Part shown: positions 45,755-54,900 of the stretch, in pieces
Layout: every line of letters begins with the position of its first letter
Position numbering within the stretch: the stretch's first letter is position 1
Origin: Parvularcula oceani
GTDB taxonomy: Bacteria > Pseudomonadota > Alphaproteobacteria > Caulobacterales > Parvularculaceae
Assembly: GCF_000733125.1 (NCBI RefSeq)
Contig: NZ_JPHU01000008.1
Coordinates: 108,062 to 172,061, forward strand
Length of the DNA stretch: 64,000 nt
Direction of reading: 5' to 3'
Translations under genes and position numbers: made by a program
Notes under the pieces: generated by a model
Database searches by the model: none
What the model was told of the DNA's origin: nothing
The model's input: the letters and a program-made list of their open reading frames with translations, nothing else

Positions 45755-45888
45755 GCTTTGTCCTAGCAGTGGCAGGAACAGTCGTCACGCTGCAATGCGG
45801 TCCCCACGCCGCCCCGCAAGCTCTGGCCGGCCGGGGCCGATTGTCTTAGAAAAACGGGTATGCGAACGCTCATTTCGAAGGAGGCAAT

Positions 45889-46647
45889 ATGTTCGACCTG
45901 ACAGGCCGCGCGGCCATCATCACCGGCTCGTCCCGCGGCATCGGGAAGGCCATCGCGGAGGCCTTCGTCGCGCAGGGCGGCCGGGTCGTCATCTCGAGCC
46001 GCACGGAGGAGGCCTGCCGGGCGGTTGCGGACGAGCTCAACGCGCGGCGCGAAGGCAGCGCGATCGCTCTGCCTGCGAACATCTCCTCGAAAGCCGATCT
46101 CGAAACCATGGTCTCCAAGGCCAAATCGGCCTTCGGCAGCATCGACACGCTGGTCTGCAATGCCGCCTCCAACCCCCATTACGGATCGCTCGACGACATC
46201 ACCGACGAGAAGTTCCGCAAGATCCTCGACAACAATGTCCTGTCGAACCACTGGCTGATCCAGCTCACGGCGCCGGACATGATCGCCCGGGGGGCGGGCG
46301 CGATCATCCTCGTCTCCTCGATCGGCGGGATGAAGGGATCGGAGACGATCGGCGCCTATAATGTCTCGAAGGCCGCGGACTTCCAGCTCGCGCGCAACTA
46401 CGCGGTCGAATACGGCCGGCATGGCGTGCGGACCAATTGCATCGCGCCGGGCCTCATCAAGACGGACTTCGCCAAGGCGCTGTGGGACAATCCCGAAGCG
46501 AAGGCGCAGTTCGAGCGCCACCACCCGATGCGGCGCATGGGCGAACCGGAAGACATCGCGGGCGCGGCCGTTTTCCTCGCCTCGGATGCCGCCCGCTACG
46601 TCAACGGCCAGACCATCGTCGTCGATGGCGGCTCGACGATCCAATAG
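45889..46647 (+). CDS. SDR-family oxidoreductase
   Basis: 252 residues from MFDLTGRAAIITGSSRGIGK, 7 bases after GGAGG. The NADP/NAD motif TGSSRGIGKA, the NAAS variant of NNAG (VCNAASNPHYG), and the active site AYNVSKAAD are visible. In the usual Y-x3-K triad the Ser lies in LVSSIGGM. The C-terminal VNGQTIVVDGGSTIQ is standard for the family. It could be a 3-hydroxyacyl or alcohol dehydrogenase; the substrate is not known. It is divergent from the tandem TetR gene across 134 bases, suggesting that TetR controls it. Confidence 0.9.
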   Translation: MFDLTGRAAIITGSSRGIGKAIAEAFVAQGGRVVISSRTEEACRAVADELNARREGSAIALPANISSKADLETMVSKAKSAFGSIDTLVCNAASNPHYGSLDDITDEKFRKILDNNVLSNHWLIQLTAPDMIARGAGAIILVSSIGGMKGSETIGAYNVSKAADFQLARNYAVEYGRHGVRTNCIAPGLIKTDFAKALWDNPEAKAQFERHHPMRRMGEPEDIAGAAVFLASDAARYVNGQTIVVDGGSTIQ

Positions 46648-46654
46648 GCAGCCG

Positions 46655-46684
46655 GCCCCCCGGGCGCGAACTCGCCCCGGGGGC
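46655..46684. terminator. Terminator-like hairpin between convergent SDR and DUF3089 genes
   Basis: GCCCCCCGGGCG (46655-46666) pairs with CGCCCCGGGGGC (46673-46684) at 11 of 12 positions around a 6-base loop. It lies 7 bases after the SDR stop and 20 bases before the convergent stop at 46705. Confidence 0.7.
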
Positions 46685-46704
46685 AGCCTTGCGGTGCGGG
46701 GCGG

Positions 46705-47871
46705 CTAGTCTGCCGCCCCGTGATAGGCGTCGCTCTGGCGGCGGACCAGTTCGATCAGGTCGCCCTGCACGACGTTCACGTCGATCAGGTGCAGGCCCCA
46801 ATCGGGCAGCACGCGTCCCATGACCTGCACCTCGCCGCCGATGTCGTCCGTGCGCGGATCGGACGGATCGGCATTCACGTCGAGCGAGAGGTATTGCGCT
46901 CCGTCTTCCGACTTGCATTGCGCGGTCAGGAGGCCGGGCACCTTGACCCAATCCGTGTCGACCTCGGCGCCCTCGACCCAAGGCTGGGGCTGACGGCCGG
47001 CGCTCGTGAAGGTCCGCGCGCCGAGATAGGCGTCGAGTTCGTCCTTGCCGAGAAGCGCGGCCGGGTCGACGCAGGCGACGTCCAGCGCCTCGTCATCCGA
47101 CCGGCCGAAGCGGGTGGATGCAGGCGGCGGCGCATTGGACTTGAAGGTCACGAAGCTGATCGCGCATCCGGTCTGGGACGCCTCCTCGCAAAGCGGCACG
47201 TTCTCGAAGGTGCCGCCGACCGTCTCGCCTTCGGGAACGCCAACATTGAAGCCGATCAGCATGGCCGACAGCATCCGGTCCTGGAGCGGCTGGCCGTCGA
47301 TTTCATTCGCGACGAGCTGGGTCAGCATGCGCGTTCCCTGGCTGTGGCCGATCAGGACGAAGGGACGGCCTTCGTTCTCGTTTTCGAGGTAATGGGAGAA
47401 GGCGTCGGCGACGTCGCGATACGCCATCTCGCCGTCCGCGCCGCTCTCCTGTCCGGTCATGATGCTGCGCAGCGCGCTCAGCGTCACCTGGCGGTACATC
47501 GGCGCATAGACGCGGCAGGCTTCGGCGAAGCGGGCCGCCTGCGCGGCGGCGACCCGCCGCTCCGCCTCGTCGATGCTGAGATCGCTGTTCGGCGTCGGAT
47601 CGGTGGAAACCGTCGGGTAGACATAGAAGCAGTCCGCGGCCGGATCTTCGGCCGCTTCGAAGGCCATCTCTTCGGTGCTGCCGTCCGCCTCGACCACGGT
47701 CGCGGTGAGGTCCACGGCACAGGCATCGGCGCGCCCGGGCAGGCAGAGCCAGTTCGCCTCGTCGGCGTAATCGGGCGCGGCTGCGGGCGAGGGACCCTGC
47801 GCCTCGGCTGCCTGCGCGCCCGCCGCCGGCGCCAATGCGGCGAGCAGCAGTGCGGTGATCGAAGTCATCAT
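46705..47871 (-). CDS. Secreted DUF3089 (lipase-like alpha/beta hydrolase) protein
   Basis: 388 residues starting with two Met codons at 47871/47868 behind CGGGAG. The signal peptide is MMTSITALLLAALAPAAGAQA. The family opening DYADEANWLCLPGRADACAV, CFYVYPTVSTDPTPNSDL and the nucleophile elbow FVLIGHSQGTRML with the catalytic Ser are all visible. DUF3089 proteins are predicted serine esterases; the reaction is not proven. It lies 19 bases downstream of the acyl-CoA synthetase, so an exported esterase and a CoA ligase may be co-expressed to release and activate a carboxylic acid. Confidence 0.88.
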   Translation of the reverse strand: MMTSITALLLAALAPAAGAQAAEAQGPSPAAAPDYADEANWLCLPGRADACAVDLTATVVEADGSTEEMAFEAAEDPAADCFYVYPTVSTDPTPNSDLSIDEAERRVAAAQAARFAEACRVYAPMYRQVTLSALRSIMTGQESGADGEMAYRDVADAFSHYLENENEGRPFVLIGHSQGTRMLTQLVANEIDGQPLQDRMLSAMLIGFNVGVPEGETVGGTFENVPLCEEASQTGCAISFVTFKSNAPPPASTRFGRSDDEALDVACVDPAALLGKDELDAYLGARTFTSAGRQPQPWVEGAEVDTDWVKVPGLLTAQCKSEDGAQYLSLDVNADPSDPRTDDIGGEVQVMGRVLPDWGLHLIDVNVVQGDLIELVRRQSDAYHGAAD

Positions 47872-47890
47872 GATGGTTCTCCCGTGAATG

Positions 47891-49663
47891 TCAGCTCGCG
47901 GCGGCCTTGGCCGCATCTTCGCCCAGAAGGAGCGCGCGAAGCTCGCCCTTGAGGATCTTGCCATTGGCGTTGCGCGGCAGCGGCTCGTCGCAGAAGGCGA
48001 TGCGCACCGGCACCTTGAAGGCCGCCAGATGCCGCTTCACCCAGGCTTGCAGCTCCTCTTCGGTCGCGGCTTCGCCCGGCGCGAGATGCACGACGGCGGC
48101 GGGCTCCTCTCCCAGCGTCTTGTGCGGCAGGCCGACAAGCGCGGCATCGGTGACCGCCGGATGGCCGAAGAGGCAGTTCTCGACCTCGATCGAATAGATG
48201 TTCTCGCCGCCGCGGATGATGACGTCCTTGGCCCGGTCCACGATATAGCAGAAGCCTTCCTCGTCGAGCCGCGCGATATCGCCGGTCCGAACCCATCCGT
48301 CCACAAAGGTTTCCGCCGTCGCCTCGGGCTTGTTCCAATAGCCGCGCACGATCATCGGCCCCCGCGCCCAGAGCTCGCCCGTCTCGCCCACCGGCATTTC
48401 GCGGCTGCCGTCGAGGCTCATGATCTTGAGGTCGGCGACGGGAACGGCGGGCCCGCAGGAATCGGGGCGGTTCAGATAGTCCTCGGATCCGTGCAGCGTG
48501 ACGGTGGCCGAGGTCTCAGTCATGCCCCAGCCCGATCCCGGATCGGCGCCGAACTCCGCCTTGATGCGCCGCACGAGTTCGGGCGCGGCGGGCGCCCCGC
48601 CATAGGCGACCGCTTCGAGGGAGCTGAGGTCGTATTTGTGCCGCGCGGGGTGCTCGAGAAGCTGCCAGGCGATGGCCGGCACGCCGCCCGTCGCCGAAAT
48701 CTTTTCGCGCTCGATGATCGCGAAGGCTTTCTCCGTATCCCATTTGTGCATGAAGACGAGCGTGTGCCCGCCGAACAGCGTGCCCATCATGCGCGCATTG
48801 CACGCCGTGACATGGAAGAGCGGGATGACGAGAAGGCCGCTCTTGGGCTCGGGCTCCGGCGGCGCCTCGCCGCGCCGCAGCGCCGCCTGCGCCGAGGCAT
48901 AGGCCGAGGACAGGATGTTCGTGACCGCGTTGCGGTGAGAGCCGACCGCGCCCTTGGGCGCGCCGGTCGTGCCGCTCGTATAGAAGATCGTCGCGTCCTG
49001 ATCGGGGTCGATCATGACCTCGGGGAGCGCCTTTTCGGGAAGCTCTGCATAACCCTTCGGCTCGCCGATCAGGCCTTCGAGCGGGGAGGCCCCGCCGCCG
49101 GGCGCGCCGTCGCCGCGGCCGACCAGAACCTCGCGCAGATCCGGCAGCCGGTCCTTGTGCGGAGCGATCCTCTCCCAGCGCTCGACGTCGCAGACGAGGA
49201 CGCTCGCGCCGGAATCCCGAAGGCCGTATTCCAGCTCCTCTCCCGTCCACCACGCATTCAGCGGCACGACGATCGCGCCGATGGAGGTGACGGCGCAGAA
49301 CACCACCGGCCATTCGGGCAGGTTCCGCATGGCGAGCGCGACGCGGTCGCCGGGCTCCACGCCCATCTCCTTCAGCGCGGCGGCGAGATGCGCGGTCGCC
49401 CGGAACCAGGCTTCGAAGCTGACCCGCTCATCCTCGTAGATCGTGAACGGACGATCGCCGTGGCTGCGCGCGTGGCGCGTCAGCGCGCCGAGGTCGGGCG
49501 GGCAGTTCTTCCATATCCGCGTCGGCACGCCGTGAATCTCGACCGTCTCCATTTCGAACGGAGCGCCCGGTGCGCAGAGCCTTGCCCTGACATCGGCCAG
49601 GGACAGGGCGGGCCATGCCGCAGGCGGCCGCATGGCCGCTTCGTCTTCTCGATGCGTTTCCAT
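47891..49663 (-). CDS. AMP-forming acyl-CoA synthetase
   Basis: 590 residues from METHREDEAAMRPPAAW at 49663. The ANL superfamily motifs are in order: the P-loop IFYTSGTTGAPKGAVGS (about residue 200), GWGMTETSATV, the hinge GWVRTGDIARLDEEGFCY, and DRAKDVIIRGGENIYSIEVEN. The catalytic Lys is in the terminal LPRNANGKILKGELR. It activates a fatty or other carboxylic acid to acyl-CoA. It is divergent from the fused FadJ-like gene, with a palindrome between them, so activation and beta-oxidation are likely controlled together. Confidence 0.95.
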   Translation of the reverse strand: METHREDEAAMRPPAAWPALSLADVRARLCAPGAPFEMETVEIHGVPTRIWKNCPPDLGALTRHARSHGDRPFTIYEDERVSFEAWFRATAHLAAALKEMGVEPGDRVALAMRNLPEWPVVFCAVTSIGAIVVPLNAWWTGEELEYGLRDSGASVLVCDVERWERIAPHKDRLPDLREVLVGRGDGAPGGGASPLEGLIGEPKGYAELPEKALPEVMIDPDQDATIFYTSGTTGAPKGAVGSHRNAVTNILSSAYASAQAALRRGEAPPEPEPKSGLLVIPLFHVTACNARMMGTLFGGHTLVFMHKWDTEKAFAIIEREKISATGGVPAIAWQLLEHPARHKYDLSSLEAVAYGGAPAAPELVRRIKAEFGADPGSGWGMTETSATVTLHGSEDYLNRPDSCGPAVPVADLKIMSLDGSREMPVGETGELWARGPMIVRGYWNKPEATAETFVDGWVRTGDIARLDEEGFCYIVDRAKDVIIRGGENIYSIEVENCLFGHPAVTDAALVGLPHKTLGEEPAAVVHLAPGEAATEEELQAWVKRHLAAFKVPVRIAFCDEPLPRNANGKILKGELRALLLGEDAAKAAAS

Positions 49664-49715
49664 CTCTTCCGATCCTTGGCGACCGCGTTTTGTTTTTTCG
49701 GTACGATAGGTGCGG

Positions 49716-49733
49716 CCTTGTGGGCGCACAAGG
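49716..49733. promoter_or_regulatory. Palindrome between divergent acyl-CoA synthetase and FadJ-like genes
   Basis: CCTTGTGGGCGCACAAGG has perfect 7-base arms (CCTTGTG/CACAAGG) around GGCG. It lies 53 bases before the synthetase start and 110 before the fadJ-like start. It is placed as an operator for both units. The size suits a TetR- or GntR-type fatty-acid regulator, but none is assigned. Confidence 0.5.
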
Positions 49734-49842
49734 ATAGAAGGCTGTGGATTGGGGAAGACAGGCAGGGCCGCTGTGTTAGAACCTTCGGTATGAATGCCGG
49801 CGCGCGGATGATAAGCCGGAAAAAATCTTCACGGAGGAAGCC

Positions 49843-51891
49843 ATGAGCCCCGTCAGCACGCGCCGCGAAGGCGAGATCCTGATCGTCATTTCCGACAACC
49901 CGCCGGTGAACGCCCTCGGCCACGCGGTCCGCAAGGGCCTCGCCGATGCGATCGGGGAGGCGTCTAGGGACGAGGGCATCAAGGCGGTGGTGATCCGCTG
50001 CGAGGGGCGCACCTTCTTCGCCGGCGCCGACATCACCGAATTCGGCAAGCCCCTGCAGGAGCCCGGGCTGCCGCAGGTCGTCGACATGATCGAGAAGAGC
50101 GCCAAGCCGGTGGTCGCGGCGATCCACGGCACCGCGCTCGGCGGCGGGCTGGAGGTCGCTCTCGGCTGCCATTACCGCGTCGCCGTGCCGAGCGCGAAGC
50201 TCGGCCTTCCCGAAGTGAAGCTCGGCATCCTGCCCGGCGCGGGCGGCACGCAGCGCCTGCCGCGCGTCGTCGGCGTCGAGGCGGCGCTGCCCATGATCGT
50301 GAAAGGCGATCCGATTTCCGCGAGCCAAGCCAAGGAAATCGGCCTCGTCGACGAGATCGTCGCCGATCAGGGGCTCGAAGAGGCCGCCATCCATTACGCG
50401 CAGCAGGTCATCGGCAAGACGCCGCCGCGCACGGGCGAGCGGACGGACAGGCTGTCGGTCGATGACAGCGTCTTCGAGGACTTCAAGCAGAAGAACGCCC
50501 GCCGCCTGCGCGGCTACGAGGCGCCGCTCGCCTGCATCGAGGCGGTGCGCGCCGCGATCGAGCTGCCGCTCGAAGAGGGCCTCAAGAAGGAGCGCGAGCT
50601 CTTCATGAAGCTCGTCGCCGGCGAGCAGTCCGCGGCCCTCCGCCATGTCTTCTTCGCCGAGCGCCAGGCCTCCAAGATCGACGACGTCCCGAAGGACACG
50701 CCGCTCATTCCCATCGAAAAGGTCGGCATACTCGGCGCGGGCACGATGGGCGGCGGCATCGCCATGAACTTCCTCTCGGCGGGCATTCCGGTGACCATGC
50801 TGGAGCGCGAGCAGGGCCCGCTCGACCGCGGCACCGGGATCATGCGCAAGAACTACGAGGCGACGGCGAAGAAGGGCCGGATGACGGATGAGCAGGTCGA
50901 GAAGGCCATGGGCCTCCTCACGCCGACGCTCGACATGAATGACCTCGGCGATTGCGACCTCATCATCGAGGCGGTCTTCGAGGACATGGACATCAAGAAG
51001 GACGTCTTCGGAAAGCTCGACGCCGTCGCCAAGGACGGCGCGATCCTCGCCTCGAATACGAGCTATCTGAACATCGACGAGATCGCTTCGGCCACCAAGC
51101 GCCCCGAGAGCGTGATCGGCCTGCACTTCTTCTCGCCGGCCAATGTCATGCGCCTGCTCGAAATCGTGCGGGGCGAGAAGACATCCGACAGCGTGCTCGC
51201 GACGGCGATGAAGCTCTCCAAGACGATCCGCAAGGTGGCCGTGGTCTCCGGCGTCTGCTTCGGCTTCATCGGCAACCGCATGCTCGCGCCGCGCCAGGCG
51301 GAGGCGAACAATCTGATGCTCGAAGGCGCCAAGCCCTGGGACATCGACCGCGTGCTCGTCGAGTTCGGCATGCCCATGGGCCCGTTCCAGATGGCCGACC
51401 TCGCAGGTCTCGACATCGGCTGGAACAAGGAGAAATCGAGCTCTTCCACCATCCGCGAGGTCCTCTGCGAGCGCGACCGGCGCGGCCAGAAGACCGGCGC
51501 GGGCTTCTACGACTATGACGAGAACCGCCGCGGCACGCCGTCCAAGGAGGTCGAGGAGGTCATCGCCTCCTTCGCCGAGAAGTCGGGGCGGGAGCAGCGC
51601 CAGATCGGCGATCAGGAGATCCTGGAGCGGCTTCTCTATCCCATGGTGAACGAAGGTGCGAAGATCCTGGAAGAGGGGATCGCCCAGCGGTCCTCCGACA
51701 TCGATATCGTCTGGATCAACGGCTATGGCTGGCCGCCCTATACCGGCGGACCGATGTTCTGGGCCGAGCGTCGCGGCCTCAAGACGGTTCTCGACGGCCT
51801 CGAGAAGCACAAGCCGCACCTGTCCGATGACTTCGAAATCTCGGGCCTCCTGCGCCGCAGGGCCGAGGCCGGCGAAGGTTTCGGCGGCTGA
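49843..51891 (+). CDS. fadJ: Fused enoyl-CoA hydratase/3-hydroxyacyl-CoA dehydrogenase (FadJ/FadB-like)
   Basis: 682 residues. The crotonase domain occupies about 1-190 ([45 protein letters not shown]). The NAD-binding 3-hydroxyacyl-CoA dehydrogenase starts near residue 296 with [20 protein letters not shown], with the catalytic His in [17 protein letters not shown]. The C-terminal dimerisation repeat has [15 protein letters not shown]. The protein hydrates trans-2-enoyl-CoA and oxidises 3-hydroxyacyl-CoA in beta-oxidation. It starts an operon with the following acyl-CoA dehydrogenase (12-base gap). Confidence 0.96.
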   Translation: MSPVSTRREGEILIVISDNPPVNALGHAVRKGLADAIGEASRDEGIKAVVIRCEGRTFFAGADITEFGKPLQEPGLPQVVDMIEKSAKPVVAAIHGTALGGGLEVALGCHYRVAVPSAKLGLPEVKLGILPGAGGTQRLPRVVGVEAALPMIVKGDPISASQAKEIGLVDEIVADQGLEEAAIHYAQQVIGKTPPRTGERTDRLSVDDSVFEDFKQKNARRLRGYEAPLACIEAVRAAIELPLEEGLKKERELFMKLVAGEQSAALRHVFFAERQASKIDDVPKDTPLIPIEKVGILGAGTMGGGIAMNFLSAGIPVTMLEREQGPLDRGTGIMRKNYEATAKKGRMTDEQVEKAMGLLTPTLDMNDLGDCDLIIEAVFEDMDIKKDVFGKLDAVAKDGAILASNTSYLNIDEIASATKRPESVIGLHFFSPANVMRLLEIVRGEKTSDSVLATAMKLSKTIRKVAVVSGVCFGFIGNRMLAPRQAEANNLMLEGAKPWDIDRVLVEFGMPMGPFQMADLAGLDIGWNKEKSSSSTIREVLCERDRRGQKTGAGFYDYDENRRGTPSKEVEEVIASFAEKSGREQRQIGDQEILERLLYPMVNEGAKILEEGIAQRSSDIDIVWINGYGWPPYTGGPMFWAERRGLKTVLDGLEKHKPHLSDDFEISGLLRRRAEAGEGFGG

Positions 51892-51903
51892 GGGAAGACA
51901 GTC

Positions 51904-53058
51904 ATGGCCATGGATGAAGAGAGCTTCGAACTCCTCCTCGAAACGGTGCGCCGCTATGTGCGCGACCGCCTGATCCCGCTCGAACGGCAGGTCGACCGCG
52001 AAGACCGCATGCCCGAGGAGGTCATCTCCGAGATGAAGGAGATGGGCCTGTTCGGCCTGACCATCGCCGAGGACTATGGCGGCCTCGGCATGAGCATGGA
52101 GGAGGAGGTCCGCTTCGTCTTCGAGATGGGCCGGACCTCGCCCGCCTTCCGCTCGGTCTTCGGCACCAATCTCGGCATCGGCAGCCAGGCCATCGTCTTC
52201 GGCGGCTCCGAAGAGCAGAAACGGCACTACCTGCCCAAGATGGCGAGCGGCGAGATCATCGGCTCCTTCGCGCTGACCGAGCCCGATACGGGCTCGGACG
52301 CGATGTCGGTCACGACCAAGGCGGTGCGGGACGGCGACGACTACGTCCTCAACGGCACCAAGCGCTGGATCACCAATGCGCCGCGTGCGGACGTCTTCTC
52401 CGTCATGGCCCGGACGGCGCCGGAGCGGAAGGCGAGCTCGATCTCCTGCTTCCTCGTGCCCGCCGACACGCCGGGGGTCCGCCTCGGCAAGCCGGACGAG
52501 AAGATGGGCCAGCACGGCACGGTGACGTGCGACGTCGTCTTCGAGGATGCGCGCGTTCCTGCCTCCGCGCTCCTGGGCGGCGAAGAGGGGACCGGCTTCA
52601 AGACGGCGATGAAGGTGCTCGACAAGGGACGGCTGCATATCGCGGCGCTCTGCGTCGGAATCGCCGAGCGCCTGATCGAGGAATCGATCGCCTTCACCAC
52701 CGAGCGCAAGCAGTTCGGCCAGCCGGTTTCGGAGTTCCAGCTCATCCAGGGCCTGCTCGCCGATTGCGTGACCGAGGCGCAGGCGGGCCGCGCCATGGTG
52801 CTGGAGGCCGCACGCGCCAAGGATCGCGGCGACCGTATCGTCGGTCAGATCGCGGCGGCGAAATATTTCTGCTCGGAGATGGTCGGCCGCGTCGCCGACC
52901 GCGCGGTCCAGATGCATGGCGGCGCGGGCTATATCTCCGAATACCCGGTCGAGCGCTTCTATCGCGATGTCCGTCTGTTCCGGATCTATGAGGGCACCTC
53001 GCAGATCCAGCAGCTCATCGTCGCGCGCGAGGCGATCAAGGCCTATAAGGAGGGCTGA
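51904..53058 (+). CDS. Acyl-CoA dehydrogenase, medium/short-chain-like
   Basis: 384 residues; the next ATG at 51910 is an equally good start. ALTEPDTGSDAMSVTT and LNGTKRWITNAPRAD are family motifs. The C-terminal FRIYEGTSQIQQLIVAREAI matches medium-chain enzymes, with the catalytic Glu in YEGT. It introduces the 2,3-double bond in acyl-CoA and feeds the FadJ-like enzyme encoded 12 bases upstream. It is the only dehydrogenase in the window besides the glutaryl type that has the Glu at this C-terminal site. Confidence 0.94.
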   Translation: MAMDEESFELLLETVRRYVRDRLIPLERQVDREDRMPEEVISEMKEMGLFGLTIAEDYGGLGMSMEEEVRFVFEMGRTSPAFRSVFGTNLGIGSQAIVFGGSEEQKRHYLPKMASGEIIGSFALTEPDTGSDAMSVTTKAVRDGDDYVLNGTKRWITNAPRADVFSVMARTAPERKASSISCFLVPADTPGVRLGKPDEKMGQHGTVTCDVVFEDARVPASALLGGEEGTGFKTAMKVLDKGRLHIAALCVGIAERLIEESIAFTTERKQFGQPVSEFQLIQGLLADCVTEAQAGRAMVLEAARAKDRGDRIVGQIAAAKYFCSEMVGRVADRAVQMHGGAGYISEYPVERFYRDVRLFRIYEGTSQIQQLIVAREAIKAYKEG

Positions 53059-53065
53059 AGCCGCC

Positions 53066-54583
53066 TCACTGCGCGACGAGGTCCTTCTTGAGCCGCGTCG
53101 CGCACCACACGAAAAAGGCCGAGGCGATCACGTAGAAGCAGGCGATGGTCACCATCGACGCCTCCGTGCTCGATGCATTGGCTTCCAGGCAGAAGCGGTA
53201 CTGCGCCTCGCTGACCTGGCCCGGCAGCGTGCTGAGCATCTGCGCGATGCGGTCGTCCGAGAGGACCTCCGCGCCCTGCCTCGCGGCCGTCGCCGCCTGC
53301 TGGACCGCATCGCAGAGCGCGCGGTCGACGCTACCCGCAAAGCCTTCCGCCCTCAGGCTGCGTCCGAACCAGAAATCGCTGACCAGCCCCGCGAAGAGCG
53401 GCCCGAGGCCATAGCCGAACAGGTTCACCACGAAAAGGAGCACCGCCGTGGCGGTGGCGCGCACGCGCATCGACACGACGCCCTGGCCGATCGTGTACTG
53501 GGCGGCGAGATAGCCGTATTTGACGAAATGGCCCGCGGACAGGCCGATCACGCAGAGAACCATGCTGCCCGTCAGGAACGCCATCAGATAGAACGGCACC
53601 GACAGGGCGAGCCCGCCCGCGGCGAGCCAGGCGATGGCCGCCTTGTTCCGCGATTGCAGCCGGGTCGCCAGCACGCCGAGGCAGACCGTGCCGATGGCCC
53701 CGGCGAGATTGGCGGGCGTGTTGAACCAGATCGCGGCCTGTCCCGTGGTCACGCCGAAGGTCCGCACCAGGTACAGCGTCTGGAAGCTGGCGATACCGTA
53801 GCCGCAGAAGGCAGCGATGGTCGCCCCCGCCGTCATGGTCCAGTAGGAGCGCTTGGACAGCATTTCGCGCAGCGCGGGGCCGAGCGCCGCGCGCTCCGTC
53901 CGGCTCGCATCCGGCGGGTCGGTATAGCCGCGAGGCGGCTCCTTGACCGTTGCCAGAAGGACGAACCCGACCAGCACGCCCGGCAGGCCGAGAACGAAGA
54001 AGGCGACGCGCCAGCCGAACCAGTCCGTCACCGGACCGCCGATCAGGCTGGCGAGCATGGTGCCGAGGGTCACGCCCATCGCGTAATAGCCCAGCGCCGA
54101 ACTGCGCTCCTTGGGCGGGTAGTAATCCGCGAGCAGCGAGTTGGCCGGCGGCGTGCAGCCCGCTTCCCCGATCCCGACGCCGACGCGGCAGAGGAGCAGG
54201 ATCCAGAACCCGCCGATCACCGCGCCGAATATGGTGATGTCGGTCGCAAGCCCGCACAGCGCCGTCATCAGCGACCAGAGCACGACCGAAGCGGCCATGA
54301 TCTTCACTCGGCTGCGGCGCTCGGCGAGGCGGGCGAGGGGAATGCCGACAATGGTGTAGAGGAGGGCGAAACCGAAGCCGGTCAGAAGGCCGAACCCCGT
54401 ATCCCCGATCTCCAGCTCGGCCTTGATCGGGGCCGCCGCGACGGAGAGCAGGCCGCGATCGACGAAGTTGAGGATATAGATGAACAGCAGGGCGTTGAGG
54501 ACATAGGTCCGGTAGGCCGGCGTACCGTATCCCTGAACGTGCCCGGCCGTGCCCTGGGCGCCCGCTGCGGCTGTCTTCGCCAT
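53066..54583 (-). CDS. MFS transporter, Spinster-like
   Basis: 505 residues with about 12 membrane segments. The N-terminal YVLNALLFIYILNFVDRGLL and RLAERRSRVKIMAASVVLWS are the Spinster (Spns)-type signatures of the major facilitator superfamily. A large soluble-looking loop (about residues 400-460, rich in Ala, Asp and Ser) occurs between the last helices, which is unusual. Its cargo is unknown; bacterial homologues occur near degradation and lipid loci. It converges on the acyl-CoA dehydrogenase 7 bases away and lies downstream of the siderophore operon on the same strand. The 131-base gap upstream shows no other gene. Confidence 0.88.
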   Translation of the reverse strand: MAKTAAAGAQGTAGHVQGYGTPAYRTYVLNALLFIYILNFVDRGLLSVAAAPIKAELEIGDTGFGLLTGFGFALLYTIVGIPLARLAERRSRVKIMAASVVLWSLMTALCGLATDITIFGAVIGGFWILLLCRVGVGIGEAGCTPPANSLLADYYPPKERSSALGYYAMGVTLGTMLASLIGGPVTDWFGWRVAFFVLGLPGVLVGFVLLATVKEPPRGYTDPPDASRTERAALGPALREMLSKRSYWTMTAGATIAAFCGYGIASFQTLYLVRTFGVTTGQAAIWFNTPANLAGAIGTVCLGVLATRLQSRNKAAIAWLAAGGLALSVPFYLMAFLTGSMVLCVIGLSAGHFVKYGYLAAQYTIGQGVVSMRVRATATAVLLFVVNLFGYGLGPLFAGLVSDFWFGRSLRAEGFAGSVDRALCDAVQQAATAARQGAEVLSDDRIAQMLSTLPGQVSEAQYRFCLEANASSTEASMVTIACFYVIASAFFVWCATRLKKDLVAQ

Positions 54584-54714
54584 ATCCCTGCCCTCTCGCT
54601 GCGATCATGGCCGCGGACCCGCGGCTTTGCGCGCCCGGCGGCTGCAGCTGCCGGACCGGACATTCGAACGAAGTGTTCCAGTCCGAGCCCGCGCGGGCAA
54701 GAGGCTGCGCGCGG

Positions 54715-54900
54715 TCAGCTGCGGCGGCGGGCGCGGATGATGGCGGCGACGGGCAGGGAAAGCGCGATCCAGCCGGCCGCGTCCCACATGCCGTTTCCGA
54801 CCAGCGCGGCGATCAGGCCGAAAAGGCTGACGAGGAAGAGGGCGAGCGGCACGGCGAAGACCTGCCGCAGGCTGCGGGGAGCGGCGCGATATCGGTTCAT
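54715..54900 (-). CDS. Small membrane protein of the siderophore operon
   Basis: 61 residues with a hydrophobic hairpin (VFAVPLALFLVSLFGLIAAL and GWIALSLPVAAII) and basic ends, so probably two membrane helices. Its ATG overlaps the stop of the PepSY gene by 4 bases (ATGA), strongly supporting expression. Small double-helix proteins of this type often close TBDR-PepSY operons in alphaproteobacteria; function is unknown. Confidence 0.8.
   Translation of the reverse strand: MNRYRAAPRSLRQVFAVPLALFLVSLFGLIAALVGNGMWDAAGWIALSLPVAAIIRARRRS

Noticed and set aside
45755..45888. TetR operator in the TetR-SDR gap
   Set aside because: The best candidate (ATGCGAACGCTCAT) matches its reverse complement at only 8 of 14 positions, too weak to list.
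49480..52917. A 1145-residue open frame antisense to the FadJ-like and dehydrogenase genes
   Set aside because: It is the mirror of two clearly recognised genes, runs across their boundary and has no recognisable domain.
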